DNA from: Nitrospirota bacterium
GTDB taxonomy: Bacteria; Nitrospirota; Thermodesulfovibrionia; UBA6902
Assembly: GCA_016234115.1 (NCBI GenBank)
Contig: JACRHD010000062.1
Coordinates: 1 to 33,113 of the forward strand
Reading direction: 5' to 3'
Length of the DNA stretch: 33,113 nt
This document shows positions 15,990-23,323 of this stretch, in pieces. The position numbers and the translations under genes were made by a program. The notes below the pieces were generated by a model, which was not told the origin of the DNA, searched no databases, and saw only the letters and a list, made by a program, of their open reading frames with translations. The stretch's first letter is position 1. The number at the start of each line of letters is the position of its first letter.

Positions 15990-16360
15990 AACACCAGAAA
16001 GTCCCTTTCCTTAAATTTGATCAGAGCCCGGTTCATGTCTTCGTCCGTCAATATCCCTTTTTTTACCAGAAGCTCACCAAGTTTTGCGGACCGCTCTTTA
16101 TGCGCGGCCTCGATCTTCCTGATTGTCTCATCATCAGCGATTTTCAGCTCCGCTAATGCGTCACGAAATCTGGTCCCTTTCTGCCTCTGGTAATCAAGGG
16201 CATTCTTAAAGTCCTCCAGCGTAATCAGCCCGGTCATAAGCGCGGTAGCGGAAAAAGACCAGTTTATCTCGGATTGCACATTGATTGTCTCCCGCAAAGC
16301 GTCTTCGGGAATATTGTATTCCCGCACAAGAAATCTGCCGAAAAGGATGGGTATTTCCAT
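15986..16360 (-). CDS. small MshEN-like repeat protein
   Basis: A 124-residue cytoplasmic protein made of about three helical repeats of the kind found in the N-terminal domain of GspE/PilB/MshE ATPases: FGRFLVREYNIPEDALRETI, ALMTGLITLEDFKNALDYQ and LGELLVKKGILTDEDMNRAL. In MshE this domain binds c-di-GMP; the defining arginine-containing motif is only partly conserved here, so nucleotide binding is uncertain. It has no ATPase domain. It is the first gene of the operon, with a good Shine-Dalgarno (GAGAGGTG on the minus strand), and overlaps the VWA start by 4 nt. A regulatory or adaptor role for the VWA/coiled-coil pair is inferred. Confidence 0.7.
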   Translation of the reverse strand: MEIPILFGRFLVREYNIPEDALRETINVQSEINWSFSATALMTGLITLEDFKNALDYQRQKGTRFRDALAELKIADDETIRKIEAAHKERSAKLGELLVKKGILTDEDMNRALIKFKERDFLVL

Positions 16361-16544
16361 ATAACACCTCTCTTTATAGTATGTATATAGGTATATATCG
16401 CATTTTTCAGGAAATAACTTTACCCCCCCCGGCTGGTAGTCTCATTATTTAAGCAACATGTCAATCCGCCATCCCGGCTGCTCTTATTTTATCGTGTTTT
16501 ATTTTATAGTTCGGGTTACTCATTACAAGGCGCAATACGGGGTA

Positions 16545-16573
16545 TTGACAATATGGGCGCAATATTTTATTAT
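16545..16573 (+). promoter_or_regulatory. near-consensus sigma-70 promoter of the structured RNA
   Basis: TTGACA (16545-16550), a 17-nt spacer and TATTAT (16568-16573). This is the best-matching promoter I found in the window. It predicts a start near 16580. Confidence 0.75.
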
Positions 16574-16579
16574 TAACGT

Positions 16580-16712
16580 CTGTTGTGAGAGCGTAGTTTG
16601 AAAAAGGACAAAGGATGCTGACCTTGACTTTAAAAGGTTATTCCCTGCCTACGCTAAGAGCCCAATCTTTTAATTTCAGCCATGTCCCCTCATGGGTCAG
16701 CATCCTTTTTTT
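16580..16712 (+). ncRNA. candidate structured small RNA of about 130 nt, unknown family
   Basis: A perfect 13-bp closing helix pairs 16611-16623 (AAGGATGCTGACC) with 16695-16707 (GGTCAGCATCCTT) and runs into seven T's (16706-16712), as in an intrinsic terminator. Inside, TTAAAAG (about 16630-16636) can pair with CTTTTAA (about 16667-16673), and CCATG can pair with CATGG around loop TCCCCT (about 16680-16695). The last helix competes for one or two pairs with the closing helix. The result is a three-way junction with an approximately 30-nt apical loop containing CCCTGCC. A strong promoter sits just upstream, and no reading frame fits. I cannot match it to 6S, SRP, tmRNA, RNase P or a known riboswitch. 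Confidence 0.6.
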
Positions 16713-16903
16713 CCTCTCAGGCCGGTTATCGGCCGTATGATCACCTTCCCCTGAATATAACCTGGAAAGACTATAATTGCATTTAAGGCAGTGGACAGAG
16801 CGTCGTCAAGTCAGAGCAGAAGTTCGGACGACCGGGAACGAGACGAGCGCTTCATTCTTGCCTGACGTTGAATTCATGGCTAAGATAGTTTAAAGATTAC
16901 AGC

Positions 16904-17158
16904 ATGGTTAAAATTATCTTCTATTACAAGGACGGATGCTGGTTATGCGACGCGGCCCAGGAGATGCTGAACGGGCTCATGGAGAAATACGGCATCGAGG
17001 TCACCAAATTGGCGATTGATTCTGACGATGAGCTGTACGAATTGTACAGGTTCGACATACCTGTGTTTGAATTCAGGGACGGCTCGGCCCTTCACGGGCA
17101 GATCAGGAAGAAAGAGCTTCTGAAAAAGCTTGAAGAGAATAAGGAGCAGGGTGATTAA
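16904..17158 (+). CDS. glutaredoxin-like protein (DUF836 type)
   Basis: An 84-residue cytoplasmic protein with a thioredoxin-like fold. The redox motif CWLC is at 12-15, following the first strand IIFYYKDG. The cis-proline strand is FDIPVFEF (about 50-57). The size and CxLC form fit the DUF836/glutaredoxin-like family of small thiol oxidoreductases. No Shine-Dalgarno is obvious, but the frame begins exactly at the expected first strand. It stands alone between the small RNA and the oxidase cluster; a link to either is not shown. Confidence 0.8.
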   Translation: MVKIIFYYKDGCWLCDAAQEMLNGLMEKYGIEVTKLAIDSDDELYELYRFDIPVFEFRDGSALHGQIRKKELLKKLEENKEQGD

Positions 17159-17457
17159 GTCTAAAGGCCTGGACGGAATAATAGAACGACTCTTTGTTAT
17201 CATCTGAAATCCTCCGCTGAATTTTAATATCTTGAAAAACCTGCCTGCTGTTATCTCCTGAAAGACCGCTGAAAAATCTCCTGCGCAAGTTTTCCGCGCG
17301 CAGGATAATCCTTGAGTAAAAGACGTTTTTTTCTGTTTCTGAAATGGCTTTCCCCCTTGGGGGAATGGGTAGTTCTATGTATATTCAACGCGTTTTTTCT
17401 GTGATAAAAATTAACCAAGATGGTCTGATAATAAGCGAAACGCAGGAGGTATATGCT
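17159..17457. promoter_or_regulatory. leader/promoter region of the multicopper oxidase cluster
   Basis: This is a 299-nt gap. It holds a hairpin, TCCTGCGC pairing with GCGCAGGA, at about 17279-17304. It also holds a perfect TTCCCCC/GGGGGAA palindrome at about 17350-17365, and the 11-mer AATGGGTAGTT (17364-17374), whose complement contains TACCCAT, a match to the NarL-type heptamer TACYYMT. The same 11-mer recurs at 20786-20796 upstream of the Ig-like gene. No -35/-10 pair is convincing. Confidence 0.35.
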
Positions 17458-18984
17458 ATGAAAAAGTTAATCGACCGGCGCGAATTCCTTAAATTTGCCG
17501 GAGGAGTAACTGCCATGATCGTAGTCGGGTGCGGCGGCGGCGGCGGTGATAACGCCCCCGGCGGCGGAGGCCCCGGCGGAGGAGGTTCCGGTCCCGGCCC
17601 CGGCGCGGGCGGAGTGGGTACCGAGACCCTGAATTTTCATATTACCGACGCGATTAAGGAGATGATAACTCACGAGCCGAACAACCCGAACGCCGGAGCG
17701 TCGGAATGTTATTTCTGGGTCTTTAAGGAAGACCGCTTCCCGGCAGACTGTCCCGGTCCGCAGATATTTGCGGTGACAGGAGATATCATCACTGTCAATG
17801 TGACGAATGACCTTGACACGCCTCACGCCTTTTTCATCCCGGGCATGGTCGATACAGGACCTATAGCGCCCGGCGCTACCGTGACGAAGGAGTTTACTGC
17901 AGGGGCGCCCGGGGTTTATCTCTACCATGACAACCTGAACGAGCCCGTGAACCGGGTTATGGGACTTCACGGGGCCTTTGTCATTATGCCGGCCCAGTTA
18001 TCGACTCCATACGGCAACCCTACCCAAAGTGTACAGGCGTTGTTCAATGACTTCGGGACCACTCCCTGGTGGCCGGGCCTGTCATGGGCAGCGGGAGATC
18101 CGGCAAACAATACACCTGCCGCGCGGCAGCATATCTGGCTGATTCACGAGGCCAGCCCTGTGCTCTTTGAGGAAGTCGGGTTGGCTGCCCGGAGCGGGAC
18201 TGTCTTTAATGCGACCACATTCGTGAATGCCTTCACAAACGACCCATTTTTGAACACGAGCAATGATCCGAGGACAGTTGCGACCGCCCAGTTCCCCAAG
18301 TCGAACGTAACCGTAGGCGGAATAACGCGCGGCGTGTTCAACAGGAAGCCGCATTTCTTTACCATGAACGGCCAGTCAGGGTTCTTCTCGCACCACAATC
18401 CGGCTATTACCCCCATGTACCGCGTGGGCGAGCCTTGCGTGATCCGCATACTTAACGCGGGACTCAACACACATTCCCTACACCTGCACGCAAACCACTT
18501 CTTCGTGACGGCCATCAACAACGTCCCACAGGAAAATCCCATATGGGTGGACGTCTTCACTATTATGCCGATGGACCACGTAGACTATACGATCCCTTAC
18601 ATGAGGCCCCCTGACGTGCCTAATGTAAGGGGCATCGGCAGGGCGGACACGCCTTCTCAGACGCAGAGCGGCGGCAGGACGTGGCCGCCGGTCGAGGAGC
18701 TCGCCCGACAGATGCCTGCGCCGCCTGCTGCAACTTTCCCGATGCTGCAATCGCCCCTGTGCTTTCCGATGCATGACCATTCAGAGCCGTCCCAGACCGC
18801 CAAGGGCGCCAACTACAATAACGGCATGATTTCGGGGATGTATTTCTTCGGCGACCGGAACACGCCCGGCGCCATGAACTTCACCCTCGATGCCGAATTC
18901 CGGATGCTGTCAGGCTTCGGCCCCCATTCCGGAGAAACCGGTCCTGCTGTAGGAGGCTGGCCGCCGGAAAATGCGGGACCTTAA
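17458..18984 (+). CDS. multicopper-oxidase-like lipoprotein carrying copper motifs III and IV only
   Basis: A 508-residue exported protein. It has a twin-arginine signal (DRREFLKFAGG, 6-16) and a lipobox VVGC with Cys25, followed by a Gly-rich linker (26-53). Cupredoxin domain 1 (about 83-180) has the oxidase fold, but the usual HWHG is TPHAFFIPG and the usual YHxH is YLYHDN, so only one histidine of each pair remains. The C-terminal domain has an intact motif III, H339-x-x-H342-x-H344 (HSLHLHANHF). Motif IV is MHDHSEP (H439, H441), with Asp440 replacing the type-1 copper Cys. Alone it lacks type-1 copper and half of the trinuclear site. I chose the ATG at 17458 because AGGAGGT (17444-17450) precedes it and it begins directly with the signal; an upstream ATG at 17344 is rejected. 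The missing motifs are in the next gene. Confidence 0.88.
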   Translation: MKKLIDRREFLKFAGGVTAMIVVGCGGGGGDNAPGGGGPGGGGSGPGPGAGGVGTETLNFHITDAIKEMITHEPNNPNAGASECYFWVFKEDRFPADCPGPQIFAVTGDIITVNVTNDLDTPHAFFIPGMVDTGPIAPGATVTKEFTAGAPGVYLYHDNLNEPVNRVMGLHGAFVIMPAQLSTPYGNPTQSVQALFNDFGTTPWWPGLSWAAGDPANNTPAARQHIWLIHEASPVLFEEVGLAARSGTVFNATTFVNAFTNDPFLNTSNDPRTVATAQFPKSNVTVGGITRGVFNRKPHFFTMNGQSGFFSHHNPAITPMYRVGEPCVIRILNAGLNTHSLHLHANHFFVTAINNVPQENPIWVDVFTIMPMDHVDYTIPYMRPPDVPNVRGIGRADTPSQTQSGGRTWPPVEELARQMPAPPAATFPMLQSPLCFPMHDHSEPSQTAKGANYNNGMISGMYFFGDRNTPGAMNFTLDAEFRMLSGFGPHSGETGPAVGGWPPENAGP

Positions 18985-18989
18985 CCTTA

Positions 18990-19090
18990 ATTCCCCCTTA
19001 GGAAAGGGGGATACTGGTAAAACCATATTCCCCCTTAGTAAAGGGGGATACAGGTAAAACCATATTCCCCCTTAGTAAAGGGGGATACAG
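18990..19090. repeat. tandem 37-bp hairpin repeats between the two oxidase genes
   Basis: Two full 37-bp units (18990-19026 and 19027-19063) and a partial third (19064-19090) each contain TTCCCCCTT and AAGGGGGA around a short loop. Units 1 and 2 differ at two positions. Between the genes of a proposed heteromer, these hairpins could attenuate or stabilise the transcript. Confidence 0.85.
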
Positions 19091-19129
19091 GGGGTTGTTG
19101 AACAGGGGAGGCTTTTGGATGAATATTTA

Positions 19130-19174
19130 TATTTCAAAATCCCCCTTTCTCCCCCTTTTTCAAAGGGGGAATAT
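19130..19174. repeat. 45-bp dispersed palindromic repeat, copy 1
   Basis: TATTTCAAAATCCCCC, then a pyrimidine tract, then CAAAGGGGGAATAT. An inverted copy at 29368-29412 matches it at 44 of 45 positions. It can fold through CCCCCTTT/AAAGGGGG. Confidence 0.85.
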
Positions 19175-19220
19175 AGCAGAAACTGAGTATTAAGCAACAC
19201 AAGCTGAAAGGAGATATAAG

Positions 19221-20621
19221 ATGGCAATAACACCTAAATCAGGAACAAGAATTCGCCGCCTCAAGATATCGGAGATGGAGGCGGCGTGGACAAAGATGTG
19301 GGACCCGCCGAGGGAAAGCCCTCTCACACCGGAGCAATGTGATCCGACCAATCCCGTACCGGCATTTATGGCCGGTGTCTTTCAACGAGGGGCGCAGACA
19401 GCCAATACGGTCCAGCGCAGGCTTCTTGACAAACTGATTATTCCAACATGGGACGGCCTAAAGAATATTGAATTCATGACCTTTACCGATAGTGACTTTG
19501 CCCCGGCAGCATCGTGGCCGGCGGCGACCATACGTGTGCCGAGGGGCGTGATATTTCACGGCGCGACCCAGGCCCAGGGTCCCCCGCCTCACACGATTCA
19601 CTGGCACGGCATAGAGCCGACGCCGATGAACGACGGGGTCGGTCACTGCTCGATGGAACTCGGAACATACACATACCAATGGCAACCGAATTTCATCGGC
19701 ACATATTTCTACCACTGTCACAGGAACACGGTGCAGCACTTTGAGTTCGGACTTTACGGCATGCTCTTGATTGAGCCGCCTGATGCCTTTGATCCGACTA
19801 TTCCCATTATTGCAGGCGGTCCACCCAAGAACCCGGCTGGTTATCCGCGCAGGACCGCGGCAAACACATCGGCCTTCCCACAGTTCCCCGGGTTCGTCCC
19901 CGGAGACGCCACCTTCGGAGTCGGCAACGCGGCGGATACCGGAGTGGGAAACCCACATGCCTTTACCATTCCTTACGACGTGGAGGCCTTATGGGTGTTG
20001 GACGACCGTGACTCGGTATGGAGCGACCTGGCGAGTAATGCAAAAGCGTTCTACCCCGGCGGGGCAAATACGGCCGATGGACCGAATGGGCTTGTTATCC
20101 CGGTCCAACCCAGCATAGACGACCAGTTCCCGGATGGGTTCTTCCACGACTTCAACGCGGACTACTGGTTTGTAACCGGCGTGCCTGTGCCGGCGGCAAA
20201 GGGAGGAGAGGCAAGCATCGGCGCTACTGGACTCATACCCAACACTCACAACAGCGGTGTGACGGGGATGCAGATTGCCATCAACGCGGATTTAAACCAG
20301 ACCATCCTTGTACGGTGCCTCGATGCGGCTTACAACTCCGTGCGAATCACTTTTCCTATAGACGCCGTGATCATCGCCTTTGACGGCAGGGCGTTAGGAG
20401 TGCCGCCTTTCGCCAAGTACAATCATGCGTTTCTGCTTCCGGCCAATACCCCGATACAGCTCAGCACGGCGAGGCGCTTCGACGCGCTTCTGCGTCGGAG
20501 CACCCCATTCGACGGCGCTGCTACGGTGGAGTTTATTGACACCCGTGGTGAGAAGGTCACGGGCGCCGAGCGCCGCTTGATGACAGCGAAGATACCGATT
20601 AAAATAGGCATAGCTGTATAA
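19221..20621 (+). CDS. multicopper-oxidase-like protein with type-1 copper and motifs I and II, no signal peptide
   Basis: A 466-residue protein with an excellent Shine-Dalgarno (AAGGAGAT, 19208-19215). The N-terminus (MAITPKSGTRIRRLKISEME) is charged and has no signal peptide or membrane helix. Domain 1 (about 80-190) carries motif I as H124-x-x-H127-x-H129 (HTIHWHG) and motif II as H165-C166-H167 with H173 (YHCHRNTVQHFEFGLYG). This provides a type-1 copper site (H124, C166, H173, probable axial Leu178) and four trinuclear-site histidines. The C-terminal half (about 260-466) looks like a further cupredoxin-like fold, but no HxxHxH or second HCH is present. The protein therefore complements the lipoprotein encoded upstream, which has only motifs III and IV. 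Export by riding on the Tat signal of its partner is the simplest explanation (inference). A strong terminator follows. Confidence 0.88.
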   Translation: MAITPKSGTRIRRLKISEMEAAWTKMWDPPRESPLTPEQCDPTNPVPAFMAGVFQRGAQTANTVQRRLLDKLIIPTWDGLKNIEFMTFTDSDFAPAASWPAATIRVPRGVIFHGATQAQGPPPHTIHWHGIEPTPMNDGVGHCSMELGTYTYQWQPNFIGTYFYHCHRNTVQHFEFGLYGMLLIEPPDAFDPTIPIIAGGPPKNPAGYPRRTAANTSAFPQFPGFVPGDATFGVGNAADTGVGNPHAFTIPYDVEALWVLDDRDSVWSDLASNAKAFYPGGANTADGPNGLVIPVQPSIDDQFPDGFFHDFNADYWFVTGVPVPAAKGGEASIGATGLIPNTHNSGVTGMQIAINADLNQTILVRCLDAAYNSVRITFPIDAVIIAFDGRALGVPPFAKYNHAFLLPANTPIQLSTARRFDALLRRSTPFDGAATVEFIDTRGEKVTGAERRLMTAKIPIKIGIAV

Positions 20622-20631
20622 ACAGTTCGCA

Positions 20632-20665
20632 CGGGGCTGATAACGATAATCAGCCCCGCGCCTTT
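20632..20665 (+). terminator. intrinsic terminator after the second oxidase gene
   Basis: A perfect 10-bp stem, CGGGGCTGAT (20632-20641) with ATCAGCCCCG (20649-20658) and a 7-nt loop, is followed by a T-rich tract. It ends the two-gene oxidase transcript. Confidence 0.8.
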
Positions 20666-20986
20666 TGTTTCTTTTGCTTCAGGATTTCCGATTTCTTTTC
20701 TCCGGATCCTCAATAATCTTTTCCATTCATTTTATTAATTCTATCGCCTTAAAATCCGGTCGGCGCCCGGCGCAATTCCGCCATAAATGGGTAGTTGTAA
20801 CCATGCTCAAATGAGTATCTGTACGAATTGTTATCGAATTATATTCTGATAAAATTTATTTATAAAAATAAAAAAAGAACCGGATGCCCGATTAAGAACC
20901 TCGGGCATGACACCCTGTTATGAGTCCAACGACTTGCTTGATAATTCCGTCATATCTGCGAGGGATTACTGAAAAGGAGATATCCA
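20666..20986. promoter_or_regulatory. regulatory gap upstream of the Ig-like protein gene
   Basis: About 320 nt without a gene. It contains the 11-mer AATGGGTAGTT (20786-20796), shared with the upstream region of the first oxidase gene. A very AT-rich stretch spans about 20835-20880. A hairpin of ATGCCCGA (20884-20891) with TCGGGCAT (20901-20908) follows. The Shine-Dalgarno AAAGGAGA at about 20972-20979 belongs to the next gene. Confidence 0.4.
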
Positions 20987-23299
20987 ATGAAAACTAAATT
21001 AGGACAGACAATAATCATCATTGCCATCCTTGCGCTTTTCTTACCGGCTGCTGTTCATGCCCAGTTGAGCGCCTTCGGTCCTCCGGACCCTGATCACGCC
21101 TTCCCCATGTGGTATCAGGACGCGAACGGCCTGGCCTTGGGTCCATGCCTTGAATCCAACCTGTTCTGTCACTTGCCGCTGTTCGGAGAGGAATTGAGGT
21201 TCAACCCGTTTCAGCCGGTTGACTTCCCGGGCAACTTCCCTTCCGAATTCTCGTACTTTACTGCGGAGGCGTTTGTGTCAAGCCCGTTTAATCCCATCAA
21301 ACGTTTTGAGATGGCGCTGCTGGCAGGCTTCTTCAGGGAAGTCCCTGCTGCCGGAGACCAGGTGGGCTTTGTCAGTCTCAGTATAAGAGTTGACAATATT
21401 GTGACTGCCGGTGATTATGCCGTTGTCCATCCTTACGGAGTGCGAGTGTTCAGAAACGTTCAGGCCGGCGGACTGATCAGGGTGGACCCGGCGGAGATCA
21501 ATCTTATATCCGTGCCGCTGGACTTTGAGACCCCGAGGCAGCAGTTTGTCGGGCCGTTCCTTGAGAGCTCCGATCCGTCCAACAAGGACGTCCTTGACCC
21601 CATTACCGGAAATATCTATTTGACGAACCCCCTGACCTCCGTCACCGTCACAGGCAGTCCTTTCGCCACAAATTTCGTACGGGTCGAAAGGGTCGAGCTG
21701 GACGCGAATGACAACATCATAAATGTACTTGAAATCATAGATCAGACCGACCGGTTCTTTCTCTTCGGAAAAAAGGTCTCTGCACTGAGCATGTCTCCCG
21801 CAGCTCTTATATTCCCTGAACAGAATATCGCGCCGGTTTCTTCGGACATGTCAGTCACAGTGACCAATGCGAGCATATTGAGGTCCCCGCGTCTCGCGCA
21901 GATCGCAGTAACAGGACCTGACGCTGCCGATTTTACTATTCCGGCCGCGCTTGACGGGTGTTCCAATATTGACCTTAATCCATCGGCGTCATGCGCGTTT
22001 ACCGTGCGTTTCAGCGGCGCCGCAGGCAGTCCTGACAGGAACGCGACTGTAACCGTTCAGGGCGCCGCCGCAGACTTTTCTCCAATGACTATTCCTGTGA
22101 GCGGGGCAATCGATTCAGTACCGCCCGCGGTCACGGCTACCTTCCCTGAACGCGGCGGGCCCGCTCCGGCGAATATGAAAATCATCGCCCAGTTCGATGA
22201 CTCCATGGACCCCGCAACCGTTAACAACACGACATTCACTGTGTTGGAGGCCGGAGGGAATCCGGTTGCGGCCGCAGTGTCGTTTGACGGCAACAGCAAT
22301 ATTGCGGTATTTACTCCCTCATCATCCCTTACACAGGGAGTCGTGTATACCGCGACAATAAACAGGGGCGTTACGGATTCCGTGGGGAACCCTATGCAGG
22401 CGGACTTCATATGGAGTTTCACAGGAGCTGCCGCTGATCTGACACAGCCGAAGATAGCCTCGACCGACCCGGCGAATGTGTCCCGCGGTTTTCCAACGGG
22501 CTTACCCGTCACAGTGACATTCAGCGAGCCGATGTTGGGTTTTACGATTAACTCAAATACCGTCCGGTTAAGCACAGCCGGGGGACCCCTTGACGGCACG
22601 GTCGCTTTCGACGTTCAGACAAATACGGCTGCGTTCACTCCCTTGGTCCCGCTTGAGTTCGGAACGGCGCACACGCTTACGGTTGATGGTGTCCAGGACC
22701 TCGCTGGGAACATAACGGCTGGGGGCTTTACAACCACATTTACCACCAACTTTCGTCCCCCGGCCCCACAGTTATTATCACCTTCAAACAGGGCCACGGA
22801 TATATCGGGGCCTGTTACGCTGCGCTGGAAGAGGCCTGTGGACCAGGACGGCGACCCCGTCGGTTTTAGCGTCAGCGTGTGCAATAACGCCTCATTTATA
22901 GGGGGCGGACCCGATTGCCAGTTGAATATCGCTGTTACGGCATCCGCCCGGAGTGTGGATAAGACCAACTATGCGGGCGTTATGGGCTTGACGTTCGGCC
23001 TGGTCGGGGTCGTCTTTGCGGGCGGCCTGAGCAGGCGCAAGGCGATGACGGCAGCTATACTGATTTCCGCTATAACAATCGGAATATTCCTGTACGCTTG
23101 CGGCGGCGGAGGCGGCGGCGACGGAAACATCGGCGGCAGCGGCGACGTGGCGCCTCCGCAGGCCCAGGTAGAGGAGGACGGTATTATCCAGGTATCCGGC
23201 CTTACGGCGGGCATCACTTTCTTCTGGAAGGTAGAAGCCGATGACGGAAAGGGCGGCACTGCAGTCAGCGAGATATTCACGTTTTCGACGAGCCGGTAA
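20987..23299 (+). CDS. large exported Ig-like protein with an internal membrane/lipobox-like insert
   Basis: A 770-residue exported protein with a Sec signal (1-26, ending AVHAQ). Residues 27-265 form an unrecognised N-terminal domain with a Cys pair (CLESNLFC) and aromatic-rich surfaces. An ASH/choice-of-anchor-type Ig domain (about 270-385) ends in TIPVSGAI. Two SbsA/Big-type Ig domains follow (about 388-490 and 495-597), each with a DSMDPATV- or SEPMLGFT-type motif. A fibronectin type III domain starts at about 600 and resumes at about 725-770 (GLTAGITFFWKVEADDGKGG). It is interrupted by two hydrophobic segments: GVMGLTFGLVGVVFAGG before SRRK (about 663-684) and TAAILISAITIGIFLYAC before a Gly run (687-711, Cys705). 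The insert resembles a sorting helix followed by a lipoprotein signal. It lies 24 nt upstream of the peroxidase gene, probably in one operon. Confidence 0.8.
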   Translation: MKTKLGQTIIIIAILALFLPAAVHAQLSAFGPPDPDHAFPMWYQDANGLALGPCLESNLFCHLPLFGEELRFNPFQPVDFPGNFPSEFSYFTAEAFVSSPFNPIKRFEMALLAGFFREVPAAGDQVGFVSLSIRVDNIVTAGDYAVVHPYGVRVFRNVQAGGLIRVDPAEINLISVPLDFETPRQQFVGPFLESSDPSNKDVLDPITGNIYLTNPLTSVTVTGSPFATNFVRVERVELDANDNIINVLEIIDQTDRFFLFGKKVSALSMSPAALIFPEQNIAPVSSDMSVTVTNASILRSPRLAQIAVTGPDAADFTIPAALDGCSNIDLNPSASCAFTVRFSGAAGSPDRNATVTVQGAAADFSPMTIPVSGAIDSVPPAVTATFPERGGPAPANMKIIAQFDDSMDPATVNNTTFTVLEAGGNPVAAAVSFDGNSNIAVFTPSSSLTQGVVYTATINRGVTDSVGNPMQADFIWSFTGAAADLTQPKIASTDPANVSRGFPTGLPVTVTFSEPMLGFTINSNTVRLSTAGGPLDGTVAFDVQTNTAAFTPLVPLEFGTAHTLTVDGVQDLAGNITAGGFTTTFTTNFRPPAPQLLSPSNRATDISGPVTLRWKRPVDQDGDPVGFSVSVCNNASFIGGGPDCQLNIAVTASARSVDKTNYAGVMGLTFGLVGVVFAGGLSRRKAMTAAILISAITIGIFLYACGGGGGGDGNIGGSGDVAPPQAQVEEDGIIQVSGLTAGITFFWKVEADDGKGGTAVSEIFTFSTSR

Positions 23300-23323
23300 A
23301 AATTTGAAAGGATGGTCATAAGC

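Larger units (their letters stand above)
16361..16903. other. intergenic region containing a promoter-driven structured RNA
   Basis: About 540 nt between the divergent MshEN-like and glutaredoxin-like genes. It contains the RNA gene at 16580-16712 with its promoter. A TATAAT box at 16772-16777 without a good -35 may serve the downstream gene. The first 120 nt are AT-rich with a run of eight C and probably hold the promoter of the minus-strand operon. No further gene is seen. Confidence 0.5.

Noticed and set aside
16580-16712. 6S RNA, SRP RNA or a known riboswitch
   Set aside because: Length and conserved motifs do not fit those I can recall, so it is left as an unknown RNA.
17344-17457. Longer N-terminus for the first oxidase gene
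   Set aside because: The ATG at 17458 has a consensus Shine-Dalgarno and starts directly with a Tat/lipoprotein signal; the extension would bury it.
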